DNA of 64,000 bases. Origin: Anaeramoeba flamelloides (Eukaryota > Metamonada > Anaeramoebidae). The translations under genes were made by a program, and so were the position numbers. The stretch spans positions 2,356,001-2,420,000 of the forward strand of contig JANTQA010000060.1 in NCBI GenBank assembly GCA_027625915.1, written 5' to 3'. The notes beneath the pieces were generated by a model. It was not told where the DNA came from, did not search any database, and was given only the letters and a program-made list of their open reading frames with translations. Shown here in pieces: positions 50,457 through 63,732 of the stretch. How positions within the stretch are numbered: position 1 is the first letter of the stretch; each line of letters opens with the position of its first letter.

Positions 50457-50544
50457 CTGAATTTTTTATTATTCTTTTTTTTTTTTGTAAAAATCTTTAT
50501 TTCCGTTTGAAATAAAAAAGAATCAAATAATTTAAATTAAAGAG

Positions 50545-50772
50545 TTGAGGAGAATTAGTGAATTAAATGAAAATGATCCAATTTTCACAACCTATTTTTC
50601 ATTGGGAGATGAAATAAATAAATTCTTTGATTTTACTAAAACTCAATATTTGAGTTTGATCAAAAATTTACGCTTTCAAAAATTGAAAAAAAGTTTTTGG
50701 GAAAAAAAGAAAATTAGAAAACAAAATCAACTTTTCGAAAAATTAGAAATCAAACTATCACTAACAGAGTAA
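50545..50772 (+). CDS. probable terminal exon of the ankyrin gene (75 codons and stop)
   Basis: After AAAGAG an open frame reads LRRISELNENDPIFTTYFSL and continues through a Lys-rich helix to KLEIKLSLTE and a stop. Base composition and amino-acid balance are coding-like, unlike the surrounding DNA, and there is no start codon of its own. It fits in phase 0 after the 48033 donor, adding a C-terminal charged helical segment to the ankyrin protein. It could instead be the last exon of an unrecognised small gene. Confidence 0.5.
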   Translation: MRRISELNENDPIFTTYFSLGDEINKFFDFTKTQYLSLIKNLRFQKLKKSFWEKKKIRKQNQLFEKLEIKLSLTE

Positions 50773-51750
50773 TGGTAGAACAATCAATTAAAATTTAATT
50801 GGAATAAATGAAATAGAAAGAGGTTTGAGAAGAAAATAATACAAAAGTAAATGTTTACTCAACCTTTTTAATACCAAAAGAAACTTTAAATCAGAGACTA
50901 TATTGAAGTTATATTTTTGTTTTCAGATTTATTTTAAAAATTATTGATCAAAAAAAAAACCCGAAACACACAAAATATTTCATAAAAATTTTATTTAATT
51001 CGAATATATTTAAACTAAATTCCAAAATTTTGGATACATCTAAATCAGGTAGAAAAGAATAACAATTCTAAACACTTTGATTTAATTTGGAAATAATTTT
51101 GACTTTTAAACAAACTATTTTTAACATTTTTCTTTTCTGTTTTTTTTGTTTTCATTTCTTTTTTATTTTTTACAATCAAGTAATGTGTTTTGTTAGATCA
51201 GGAAATCTTTTTATCAATAATCAATAGAAAGTTAAAGTTGAGTTTATTTAAATAGAAAAATAAACATAAGATTAGTTAATGTTATCAAAGCCATTTGATC
51301 AATCAATAATTGTTGTTGAAATTTCAACAAATTTGCCAATATAATTTTTTTGTTCTGCTGGTTCCATCATTTTTAAACATCAATTTTTATATTTTTTTTT
51401 TATATTTTTTTTTTATATTTTTTTCTTTCATTTTGACAAAAATATGAATACCAGTGCAACTTAAAATGGAGTTAATATTTGTTTTTTAAAAAGATAAATT
51501 GAGATTTTTTACTGCCTATTTTTTTATGAGTTTTTCCAAATTTTAGGAATGGAGTTTATATATATATAATAATTTTATCTTATACAATCATTTTGTGATT
51601 TATTATTATTTTAATATTCAACAAACAACTCAATTTTTAGTGGATTCAGAAATATACCTTGGGTTCCTTTAAAAAAAAAAATAATTTCAAGAAATGAAAA
51701 GTCAATTTATTTAAAATAGTCCATTCGAAAAATCCAAAATTAATTGAATG
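50773..51750. other. non-coding interval with an eroded family A copy
   Basis: Positions about 51085-51330 resemble family A in inverted orientation (AATTTGGAAATAATTTTGAC, AAGTTGAGTTTATTT, GATTAGTTAATG, TTTGATCAATCAATAATTG). The rest is AT-rich with no exon that I can support. Confidence 0.45.
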
Positions 51751-51759
51751 ATTTTTACA

Positions 51760-52558
51760 AGGGTGTTTGAAATATTCCCGAAAATACCCGAAAATCGAAA
51801 ATACCCGAAAATTTTTTAACCACATAAAAACACGTTATGGGAAACTTCGAAGATTCCCCAGTGCCAATATACTCAGTTTAACGGTAAAACAACATTTTTA
51901 CTTTCAGACAAAATTAATTTTTTTGAATTTTCTACTTTAAACCCTTTAAGAGTTTTTGGTACCTTTTAAGCATATTTGAGTAATTGTTGGTACTTATTAG
52001 GGTAAGTAAATATGGATGCCAGGGTATGCTTGGGTTTGGTATGGGTTGTGTTAGTTTCGGTATGGTGCGTTTTTGTATATTTTGGTTAAACCAATTTCTT
52101 TTATGGAATGGGAAGTTAAAATAAGGTTTTGCTTGGGCCACCTTGAGTAGGATATGGGTATTTAAAGTACGATTAGATATTATTCAGTTATTTTTGTATT
52201 GTATTTAAGATTACAAAATTATGGGCAATGATACACAATTAGAAATTTTCTTAACAAGTGCATGTTCTCTCATTTCGTTAATACCATTTTGAAATTCTCA
52301 GAAATGTTATAGTCATCCAAGATACCAACCAATTTCACACAAAATGGGTTGAGTACTATTCCCTAAAATTTAAAGTTTTTGATATTTTCAGATCACCAAA
52401 AAAAAAATATTCTACAATTACAATCCAAATTTACCTTCAAGCTGAGTATATTGGTACCAGAGTTTCTTCGAAGTTGTTCGAAAACGAGTTTTTTCGTGGT
52501 TAAAAAATTTTCTGGTATTTTCTATTTTCGGGTATTTTCGGGAATATTTGTTAGATTC
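51760..52558. mobile_element. hAT-like non-autonomous element with perfect 8-bp duplication
   Basis: The 8-mer TTTTTACA lies exactly outside both ends (51752-51759 and 52559-52566). The left end AGGGTGTTTGAAATATTCCC and the right end are imperfect inverted repeats of about 110 bp. They share the phrases ATTCCCGAAAATACCCGAAA, AAAATTTTTTAACCAC, ACTTCGAAG and CCAATATACTCAG. An 8-bp duplication and a GGGTG-type end are typical of hAT transposons. The interior (51930-52150) is less AT-rich, but I recognise no transposase in it. Confidence 0.75.
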
Positions 52559-52988
52559 TTTTTACAAAAGTGATACCATAAAAATTAACAAACTGTTATA
52601 AAGAATTTTCTATTATTGTATTTATTTACTTTTTACATTTTTTTTTTTTATATCTAAGCTTTGTTTTTAAAGATTTGTTTAATTCATGAATTTAAAAGAT
52701 TTCTAAAGTTTTAATTTTTTTTTTTTAATCCACAATACCAAACCAAAGTATCACAATATACATAAAATTTCTATGAAGAAAAAGAATATATTCTAACCCT
52801 AATATTCAAGAGTTTAATGTTTAAATTAAAAATAGAAAAAAAATTTTTTTTTTTTTATTTTTATGATAATAGTATGGCAAATAGAGATTTTGCAAATCAA
52901 AAAAAGGGTTAACACTGTTAATTAAATAATATATTTCTCGATTAAAATTTTCAATATTTCTCTTAACTATTATTCGAAAAATTAGGGT

Positions 52989-53930
52989 ATGAATGTTTTT
53001 AGAAAAGCAAAGCTAATCCAAAATAAAATTGCTATTAGAGAAATAAAAAACTATTTTCAAAACCAATCACAGATCTTTAAAACAGCATCAGATTTAGAAA
53101 TGGCCTTAAATCAAGTTGGCAAAACTGTATCAAATTTCCAAAAAATTCCAAGCAAGGACGTTAAAATCCTAAGTCAAGTCGGTCGGGGCTCTTTTAAAGA
53201 TGTTTACGAAGGAAGATGGATGGATCGTCGAGTCGCTGTAGCACAATTTTTCAATGCAAAAAACTTTGAACAGGAGCAACTTAATGAAATTATTGAGGAG
53301 GTTAAGTTGATGTGTCGATTAAGCCACCCACAAATTGTTAAATTTTATGGTGCGTGCATTGATGATCCAGAAAATATAATGTTGATCTCTGAATTTTGTT
53401 CAGGGGGCAATTTACATAAATATTTAGGATCTTCAAAAAGAATTTCAAAAAAAAAAAAGCTCAAAATTGCATTAGAAATTGCACTTGGAATCCAATACCT
53501 CCATTCAAATCATTTTGTTCACCGAGATATAAAAAGCCCAAATATCTTGCTTGATCAAAATTTTGACCCGAAAATTACAGATTTTGGACTAACCAAGACG
53601 ATGAATATCCACAATTCAATCGATTTCAATACTGTTGTTGGGACAATGGCATGGATGGCTCCAGAATTATTGCGAGATGAAAAGGACTATACAAATAAAG
53701 TAGACATTTATGCATTTGGAATCCTTTTGTGGGAGATTTCCACTCGATCTGTTCCCTTTGATGAGCTGAATTTTTTAAAAATACCCATAAAGGTCGGATA
53801 CGAGAAATACCGACCTGAAATAGACGAAAAGGATTTATTTTATAAACTAATTATACAATGCTGGGATCAAGACCCAAATGAAAGACCTGATATTTACAGT
53901 GTTGTAAAACAATTGCAAATGATGAAATAA
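52989..53930 (+). CDS. TKL-like protein kinase lacking the beta-3 lysine, 313 aa, single exon
   Basis: An ~60-residue helical N-terminal extension precedes a complete kinase fold. The Gly loop is GRGSFKDVYEG. The beta-3 strand reads RRVAVAQFF, so Ala stands where VAVK normally has its ATP-anchoring Lys. The helix-C Glu is probably in EIIEEVKLM. The catalytic loop HRDIKSPN, the DFG in ITDFGLTK, the APE motif (WMAPELL), the DIYAFGILLWE segment and the CWDQDPNERP motif are all present. These features place it in the tyrosine-kinase-like (TKL) group, probably Ser/Thr-specific. Substrate and pathway are unknown. Loss of the Lys normally cripples catalysis, so it may be a pseudokinase or use another Lys (NAKNF follows closely). 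The start at 52989 follows an in-frame TAG (AAATTAGGGTATG region) and gives a full-length domain. Direct reading of GTCGCTGTAGCACAATTT confirms the Ala codon. Confidence 0.93.
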   Translation: MNVFRKAKLIQNKIAIREIKNYFQNQSQIFKTASDLEMALNQVGKTVSNFQKIPSKDVKILSQVGRGSFKDVYEGRWMDRRVAVAQFFNAKNFEQEQLNEIIEEVKLMCRLSHPQIVKFYGACIDDPENIMLISEFCSGGNLHKYLGSSKRISKKKKLKIALEIALGIQYLHSNHFVHRDIKSPNILLDQNFDPKITDFGLTKTMNIHNSIDFNTVVGTMAWMAPELLRDEKDYTNKVDIYAFGILLWEISTRSVPFDELNFLKIPIKVGYEKYRPEIDEKDLFYKLIIQCWDQDPNERPDIYSVVKQLQMMK

Positions 53931-55912
53931 ACATCGGTTTATCAATCGATTTATTTGAAACTTCTTTGTAACTTATTAAAAAAAATAAAATCATAAAAAA
54001 ATATGTGATCCTAATAAAATCAAAAGACCCATCAGAAAAAGAAAATAAAAAGCAACATTTTTTAAAGCGATTACTTTTTTGGATTTTTTATACTTTTTAT
54101 TAATTCCCTTTTTAAGTTGTTTGGGTTAATTGGGTTCTTTGGTTTCCTTCTATTCCTTAGATTCTTTCCATTTTTTTTTTGTTTTGACAAGTGTTTGAAG
54201 GGGTACAATGGATAAAAAAATCATTTTAGGGATTGATAGACTTGTTCATTATTCGATCTTAAGACCAGTTCAATTCTTATAAAATGGAATTAGATTAAAT
54301 TTGGTTTAAGTAACTGAAGTGAAACAAATCAATATTTCCGTATAATCTGTCTAGTTTATATTTGGACTTGTTTTTACTGTCGAGTTGGTATTTTGTAGAA
54401 GGATTTTGAAAAAAAATAAAAATAATAAACAAAAAGAAAAGTTACAAAACAAATTTCGATTACCAAATCTTATTTAAAAAAAAAAAACAACACAGCAGGG
54501 ATGCAACCTTATCTATAACTGTCTAGATGGTAACTTATAAAGTAAAATCTTTCATCTGATTTGGGATTTCCAAAAAAGTGTATGATTTTGTTTAATATTT
54601 CCAAAACTATACTCTTTGAAAGTATTTCTATTTGTAAATTAGTGATATCAAATTATGATCAATTATAGTGCTAATTGAGCCGATATCGATGTTTTGTATT
54701 ATTGAATGTTTCTAAAAAATGATAAAAAAAATTCAATGTTGTTTTTGGAGAAAACGAGATACAATATATTTCATCTAAATAAAACAAATAAGATTATGAT
54801 TCAAATGGTTTAAAACGATTGGTAGAATTATAAGTTTTTTGTTCTATCTGAATTTTTATTATAATTAAACCTCTTTTTTATAAATACTTACAATTAAAAT
54901 GTAAAAAATAAAACCATTTGTTCTATACAGATAATCTTATTATATTTTGTTAAAAAAATTTAATTTTTTTTATTATTTTAATATCTTACAAATGAACAAA
55001 TTGAGATATATTAAAGAATCAATTAAAAACCAAAAATAACAATTGTATATGTTTTGAAACGTAATATTCAAATTGAAATATAAATAATTATTTTATAATA
55101 AATTTGTACACTTTTTGGAAAAGAAATTTTATAGTTCGTTAATTATTTTAGTATCTTTATTAAAATAAATGATACTGGTGATAAAGAAATTTACAATTAA
55201 AATGAAAAATAACATCAAAATATTCAACAATTTTGTGTGAAAACAAACTTATTTTTTTGTTTTTACATTTTTTTTTTATTATTGTTTTAATTTATTTCAT
55301 TTATTTCTATTTTTATTGTATTTATTTCAAAATAAACAAAGATTTTCTTTTTATTTTTTAAAAGGTAAAGTTAAATATGATATATTAGAATCTTATCTAT
55401 ATTATAATCAGGATCATAAACTCTAAATCATTAAATTTATCAGCACAATTAGAGGCGTTTTTATTGAATTTTCTATTTTCAACAATCATAATAATAAAAA
55501 ACTAGTTACTTTCTTAATTTTTGAAATTGTATAAAAAATTGTAAAATAATTTAAATCATCTTATTAAAAGATAATTAAATATTTCAAAATAAATAAATTC
55601 AGAATAAAATTCAAATTTATTTCTTGTGTGGATCGAGTAAAAGAAGAAAATAATTTTTTAAAATTGGATCAAACTGCAGATATATTAATCATATATAAAA
55701 ATGGTAATTATAAGATAAATGAAAATTATTCTGATTGAAAAGGTAAAACAATAAAGTTTTTTACTGATTTTTTTCTAGGATATTCTTAATAAATCTTTTT
55801 GAATCGAATTGTATTTAAAACATTGAGACTCTCCTGAGAGAATACATTAAAAAAAAACAAAAAATATTAACTTTGGGTATTCGAGTTCAACTAATTTTTA
55901 TTTTTATTTATA
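53931..55912. other. non-coding AT-rich interval
   Basis: I see no supported exon. About 54400-54560 weakly resembles repeat family B. Nothing else stands out. Confidence 0.45.
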
Positions 55913-56082
55913 TATCCAGTTCCGCTTTAAAGGTACAAACTTTCAAGGAAATTCAAGTTATAAAAAAATCTCAAATTAAGACACAAAATTTGAGTTTTAT
56001 TAAAATAATTTTTTTGAAAAAAAAATTCTAAAAAATGTGCCTTAATTTGAGATTTTTTGTTTCTTAAAAGTGGAATTGACTC
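55913..56082. mobile_element. palindromic TA-flanked MITE (family M1), copy 4
   Basis: It is bounded by TA (55911-55912, 56083-56084). The ends are TATCCAGTTCCGCTTTAAAG and GTGGAATTGACTC. The core phrases CTCAAATTAAGACACAAAAT and TGTGCCTTAATTTGAGATTT match the other copies. At 170 bp it is the shortest and most worn copy. Confidence 0.7.
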
Positions 56083-58160
<2,078 letters not shown>

Positions 58161-58531
58161 TATCAAGGATATTTGTTTCAATGTTGTTAATTTTTTTTGA
58201 ATACTTTAATTTTTTTTTCGATTTCTTTCAATTATGGACACAAAAAAATGAGACAAGATCTTCTTGAAAATTAGAATCCTTTCACCAAAATGCATCAATT
58301 TCACTCCAAAATTTTTCTCAAGTTAATTAATCAATAAAAAAAAAGCCGATTTATTTTTTTTTTTTTTCAGTTATTTTTAATTACTTGTTTTCGTTAAAAA
58401 GAAACATTTGTTGAAAAGGTTATTACCAAAACAAAATTAAAAATCTGACAATTTAAAGTAAATTGATTTAAAAGTTTTCAAATTCTGATTTTCGTAACAA
58501 TTTTGTTCATTTTTAAATTTGTTAAAGTTAA

Positions 58532-58703
58532 GGGACTAGTCTCTATTATTTTTTTTTTTGACCAATTTCTAAATAAGGGTTCATTATCTCGAATTATGCT
58601 TAATATTGAAAATAAATATGGGTTTTCAAATTTTAAGTAATTGGCAAAAAATGTTCTCTCGCTCGATTAAATTTAGGTAAAAAAATTAATATCGATTAGT
58701 CAC
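58532..58703. mobile_element. TTAA-flanked MITE (piggyBac-like ends), copy 3
   Basis: TTAA lies outside both ends (58528-58531, 58704-58707). The left end GGGACTAGTCTCTATTATTT mirrors the right end (reverse complement GTGACTAATCGATATTAATT). The interior matches 2735-2903. It is the best-preserved copy of this family. Confidence 0.75.
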
Positions 58704-58707
58704 TTAA

Positions 58708-59902
58708 GGGGGTAAGTACATTTTTCATTTTTTGAGTAGCCACCATTTAGGTGAAACTGAATTCTTCAAATCATTTCTTTAGTCAAATACATGGATAATT
58801 TCATAAATACTAGAGTGGAATATATCCTAGTATAAGATATTTTCATACCAACAAAAAAAGCAAATCAAAAAAATGAAAAAATTGATCAAAAAAAAATAAA
58901 TAAAAATCATTTATTACTTAATCTTATCTATAACATTTGACACAATTACTTATTCTTTATTTGGTTTTATTTTTAATTCTTTATGAAAAAAATTTTATTT
59001 GGAAAATTTTTGATAAACAAATTACTGTTTATTTCGAAAGAATTTCCAAAATGAATTTAAAAATCATATTTTCATTTATGTCATCTAATTCTAGTTTTAG
59101 TTCAGAAAATCAGAGATTTTTTTAATTCTTCTTGAGAATACGGGTTTATTGGACAAATTCGTTTGATTTTATAATTATTTATTTTTCATTAAAATGAGAA
59201 CTCAAAAAAATTCTGAATCTGATTGAAATTTGTTATTGAATTTTTCAATTTTTTTGATTTGAATCATATGTAACTGTTTTTTGATTCCAAGAATTCAACC
59301 CACTTATTTTAATTTTTGAAATAGTATTCCTTGTTTTAGCTTTGTTTGATAAAAATATTTTAAAAAAGAATTTTGAAAGTAAATTTGACAAAAGGTTTTT
59401 TAAAATAATAATAAATAGTAATGGGGTGAGAAATTCGAGGAAAAAAATAGTGTTTATTCATACTCTAAGAAGATAAAGAAAACCAATCTTCGAAAATAGA
59501 CTTTTATCAATTTTTTTTTTTTTCATTTTTGATTTCAACAAATTTATTTGGAATGGTGATCTTTCTTGTTTGGTCTTCTAAAAGAAAATATTTGTTTCAA
59601 ATTCACACCCTTTCATGTAAATTTTGTTGGGTCTACTGTTTGGTTAATTTCGATCATTGGTATAAACACATTTCTAGATCCAAAACGATATTTAATAAAA
59701 CTAAAAATTGAATCAAAAAAAATGTTCAAAAAATTGACAAAATTAAGATTCAACTCTGAATTACTTTGATTCCGTTCACAAATAGACTAATGGATGATGT
59801 TTTGGTTTCAAAGTTTCAATATCTGGTGGCACTCAAAAAATATTTTTTCAGTAATGTTAACACAATTAAAACTTTTCAAAAGGGTAAAATGTACTTACTT
59901 CC
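58708..59902. mobile_element. TTAA-flanked element, ~1.2 kb, sharing its TTAA with the neighbour
   Basis: The left end GGGGGTAAGTACATTTTTCA and the right end (reverse complement GGAAGTAAGTACATTTTACC) are inverted repeats. The left TTAA (58704-58707) is also the right border of the 172-bp MITE, and the right TTAA is at 59903-59906. A second paired phrase is TTTTTTGAGTAGCCACCA / TGGTGGCACTCAAAAAA, with extra sequence between in the right arm. Two short open frames inside (58937-59125, 59529-59769) show no transposase motif. Confidence 0.65.
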
Positions 59903-60159
59903 TTAAATGATTTTTTTCTTCATTTTTCATAATACGAGAAGATGTTCTAAAAGGATGCAAGTTTCTTCAATTAAATACTAAATGGTGCATGAAATTAATC
60001 AAACGATTAAAATTAACAAGAAGATGATTTCCCTATTATTGTTTTAAAAAAAATCCCACTTATGAAAATAAGTCCTTGACAAGATTTTTTATTATTAAGC
60101 ATCATAAAAAACATTATTATGTGAAAAATTCATGAAATAAAACCTTTTTATTAACTCAG

Positions 60160-60520
60160 TAATAAACCTACCTAAAGTTCATTAAAGTAGAGTTATCTTT
60201 ATTATATTCATTTAGTTGTTTGAAAACCCCAAGTAATTCTACCCATTTTGATAAAAAATAGATTTAGATAGTAGTTTACTTAGAGTTTGGAAAATGACAC
60301 TGTTAATTCTTTTTTTTAATTGATTGAATATAGTTTTGAACAAGTGTAATTTGATTAATCATCATTTTAATGAGTAACCAGTTATAATTTTAAAACTTTG
60401 ATTTTAAGAACAGAAAATCTGAAACATTAAAGGTAACAATTTTTCCTAATATTAACAATCAAAAAATCCGTTCAGGGATTCATTTTCATGTATTATATTT
60501 TTTTCAATGCTAAACTTATT
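60160..60520 (+). mobile_element. family M4 element, eroded direct copy
   Basis: It is collinear with the interior and right part of 18461-18959: AAGTTCATTAAAGT, ATTGATTGAAT, GAACAAGTGTAATTTGATTA, TTTTCCTAATATTAACAATC, then an eroded TTTTCATG...TATTTTTTTCA end. The left terminus is not identifiable. Confidence 0.55.
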
Positions 60521-63259
60521 TTTTATTTGGAAAATAAAAGTATATTTTTGTTCAATTTACTTGTACTTTAATTTATAATAGCAGATGTTTTGTTGATAAA
60601 ATGAATTTTCACAATACTGTTAAAAAACTCATGGTAACATAAAAAATATTGAATTTGGTTCGTGAAATTAAAATCTTGAAAATTTTACTGTGATTTTCAA
60701 TAAAAAGTATCAAAGATTTTGAAAGTTGGAAATCAAGACAATCTTTTTGTTGATTTACATTTAGTTCAAATTTTCAAGTATAATTTATCGTTGACACAAA
60801 TTTCAAAAATGTAACGATGAAGGATGGGGGTTATAATGTTTTTTAAAAATACACCACCATTGCCAAGGTTTCATTTTTTATGAAAGGCTCTTAAAATATT
60901 TACTCCAATGAAAAATAATTCTTTTTCTGAAAAGGGGTATTTTTTCCATTCGAATTGGTTGGAATATTCTACCTTATTATCTCTAAAATCCCACTAACCC
61001 AGCGCTTCGAAATATTCCTAATAAGTCAATTATTCAATTATTTTTCATTGAGGTCATTTTATTCCTACTTTTATAATAAGAAATCTATAAAATTGACCAA
61101 CTTTCCATTAAATCAATACCACTCTTAATAAAGATTTATTCTGAAGTCGTTATTCACAATAGAACAATAATTCAAAAACAAAAAAGCCCCATCTTTTATC
61201 AAAAAACATTTGATTTAAATTTATGAATCAAAAATTAGTAGAGAATTCACTGAAATAAAAAAACGGCATTTATGATATATCTTAAGTATTCATTTAGTAG
61301 ATACATCCTTAACTTAACATATTTTTAGAACATAAAAAAGTTTTTAATAGTTTATATAAGAACTATCTAGTATTTTTTCTGATAAATATCTTGAAGATCA
61401 ACATTTTTTTTTTATTTTATTGAACAGGTTTTAGTCAATAATCAAAGAGAGTCATTTATGAAGAGTTTCAAATTAATTTAAGAATAAGTTCTCCATGATT
61501 AATATTTATTATTTAAATTTACCCCCCCAAAAAAAAAAAAAAAAAAAAAAAATTAAAATACCTACTAGTATTCAATTAAACTTGATACATATTCTTTTAT
61601 CAACTTTCAAGAATTAATTTAAAATTTTTAAAAGAATTTAATATATTTATTTAAATTTTTATTAAGAAGATCAAGATTCTTTTAATATTTAAATTTTCTT
61701 ATGAAAAACATAAAAAGAAATAATTACTATATTTTTGGATTTTTTACAATCTCATATATTCCTAATTTCACATATTTTGAAAGAATTGATAACATTTAAC
61801 AATTTATTTTTGTTTTAAAAAAAATCCAGAAAAATTAATCTAATATTGATTCCTTTAATGGTTAAAAAAATTGATAATTGATTTTCTTTACATTTATTTA
61901 TGAAATTTCTTGATATTTTACAGATTATTTAATATTTTTTTTATTAAATCTTTGGAGTATAAATAACAAAACTTTTTTTATTTTTTCAATGATTTATTTT
62001 ATAATAATGATTTTATTTTTGATTATACTTATTAATTCATAATAATATTATTTCTTTAAAAATATTAACAAATTGAAAAATAATATTAAAAATGTTTAAT
62101 ACTTTTAATCTTTGGATTATTATTAACTCACCAGATTATTAAAAATAGTATTTAAATATTGATTGTAAAATGAGCTTATTAAAAATAATTTCTTTATGTT
62201 CTAGGTTGAACCTTCCAAGTTTTTTCAAAATTATTTTGGAAGAATTTTAAATTTAAATGATTGTTTTTCAAATATTTTTTTGTTCAAACAAAAAAAAAAA
62301 TGATTTGAAATCTCTAAATAATGAAATTATATTTTTTTACAGTTTAAAATAATTATTGTAATTTTTTTGAGATAAAGTATTTGTTTTTATACTGAGTAAT
62401 TCGAAAAAAAAGTGGTTTTTATTTTTCAAATTCTATTTCAGTACATTTCCTTCACATATAATTTGATTTCTTTAAAGATAATATTTTTTTTTTTAAAATA
62501 TAATTTAGAAATAATTTTTATTTTGAAACTTTTTGAAAATGAGAAAAAATGGATTAAATTTTTAAAAACAAGTATTCGTTTCACAAAATTTTATTTAAAG
62601 TCAATATAATATCAAATTAAAAAATATTATGTATTCAATTTCAAAATAGGATAATTTTTTTTTGAATAAGCTATTAAATTTACTGGAATATTTTTTAGTT
62701 TGATACATAGGCAGAAAAATGCCAAAGTAAGTAAAAAAACAATAAATATTCGATCATCAATTTTTACACATCTTTAATTGCTTAAATTTTAAATACAATG
62801 AGTAAAAAATAACTCACAAAGAAAATTAAAAACATCAATATTTATACATTTTTTTTTCAAAATTACATCAATCAAAAGGATATCACACACTTCAATATAT
62901 AATTCATTTTATAATAAACAAATTGAAATAAAATATGACTTTACAATCTATTTCAATACCAGACCTATTATGAAAGAGTTTAATACTCCTATCTTTCAAT
63001 TGATTTTTGTATTCCAGACCCTTATAGTTTGTTATTAGTTTCTTGAATTTAAGTTAATTTTATTTTGTGTAATTATATGAAATAGCTTTATTTTAATCAA
63101 TATAATACATTTAAAGATATAAGAACACACCAAAATATTATTTCAAAGCTCTGATTCTGAAACATTTTAAAATAGTTTGAATATTCGTAAATAAAAGTGT
63201 GTTTATTGAAAAAAAGATTTCATTTTTTTTAAAATTATTTTTCAAAAGTTTCTTTCGGA
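60521..63259. other. non-coding AT-rich interval before the KDEL receptor gene
   Basis: I see no supported exon. A C7A25-type tract lies at 61522-61552. Positions 60820-61010 are slightly less AT-rich, but nothing is recognisable there. Confidence 0.45.
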
Positions 63260-63732
63260 ATGTATAACATCTTTCGAGTCTCCGGCGATTTTCTTCACTT
63301 AATCTCGATCTTCATTATTTTAACAAAAATCATTCGCCAACGCTCTTGTTATGGAATCTCACTTCGAACACAAGAATTATATGCGATAGTCTTTATTACA
63401 AGATATTTGGATTTGTTCACGACATGGACAGGGCTATACAACACACTTTTCAAGATTTTCTATTTAGCAAGTTCAATTTATATTGTTTATTTAATGAGAA
63501 AGCCATACAAATTAACATACGACCACCGAAGGGATGTTTTTCGATCAATTTTTTTAATAATTCCCTCTGTTGTCTTGGCTTTAATTTTTACAGCAAATTA
63601 TCGCCCAATGGAAATTCTATGGACCTTCTCAATTATTCTTGAATCAGTTGCAATTTTCCCACAAATCATTTTATTACAACAGTCTGGTGAAATTGAAAAT
63701 GTCACAGCTAATTATGTAGTTTGTCTTGGTGG
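63260..63732 (+). CDS. ERD2: ER-lumen protein retaining receptor (KDEL receptor), first exon; gene continues past the window
   Basis: Starting MYNIFRVSGDFLHLISIFII, the first 157 residues follow the KDEL receptor family in order: RQRSCYGISLRTQELYAIVF, TRYLDLFTTWTGLYNT, KIFYLASSIYIVYLM, TYDHRRDVFRS and EILWTFSIILESVAIFPQ, then ENVTANYVVCLGG. The protein spans the Golgi/ER membrane seven times and returns escaped ER proteins bearing C-terminal HDEL/KDEL-type signals. It works with Arf/COPI carriers, and an Arf gene lies 5 kb upstream. The exon ends at a GTATGT donor in phase 2 after CLGG. The expected continuation (YRxLYxxNW) is not found up to the window end, so the next intron is at least 268 bp. 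About three-quarters of the usual ~215 residues are present. Confidence 0.95.

Larger units (their letters stand above)
48034..50544 (+). other. probable 2.5-kb last intron of the ankyrin gene
   Basis: The donor GTTTGG is followed by a long T tract. The acceptor AAAGAG keeps phase 0. It contains the M5 copy 48486-48997, the M6 copy 49338-49926 and an inverted-repeat unit 50265-50456. This is the same repeat-filled pattern as the introns of the better supported genes. There is no homology proof of the join. Confidence 0.4.

Noticed and set aside
51932-52141. 69-codon minus-strand frame (KPYFNFPFHKRNWFNQ)
   Set aside because: It lies inside the hAT-like element, is Pro/Asn-rich without a domain, and probably reflects the element's less AT-rich core.
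59529-59769. Possible transposase fragment in the 1.2-kb TTAA element
   Set aside because: The peptide is short, hydrophobic and lacks DDE-type motifs.
63346-63642. Second open frame overlapping the KDEL receptor exon
   Set aside because: It is a shadow frame of a firmly identified gene.
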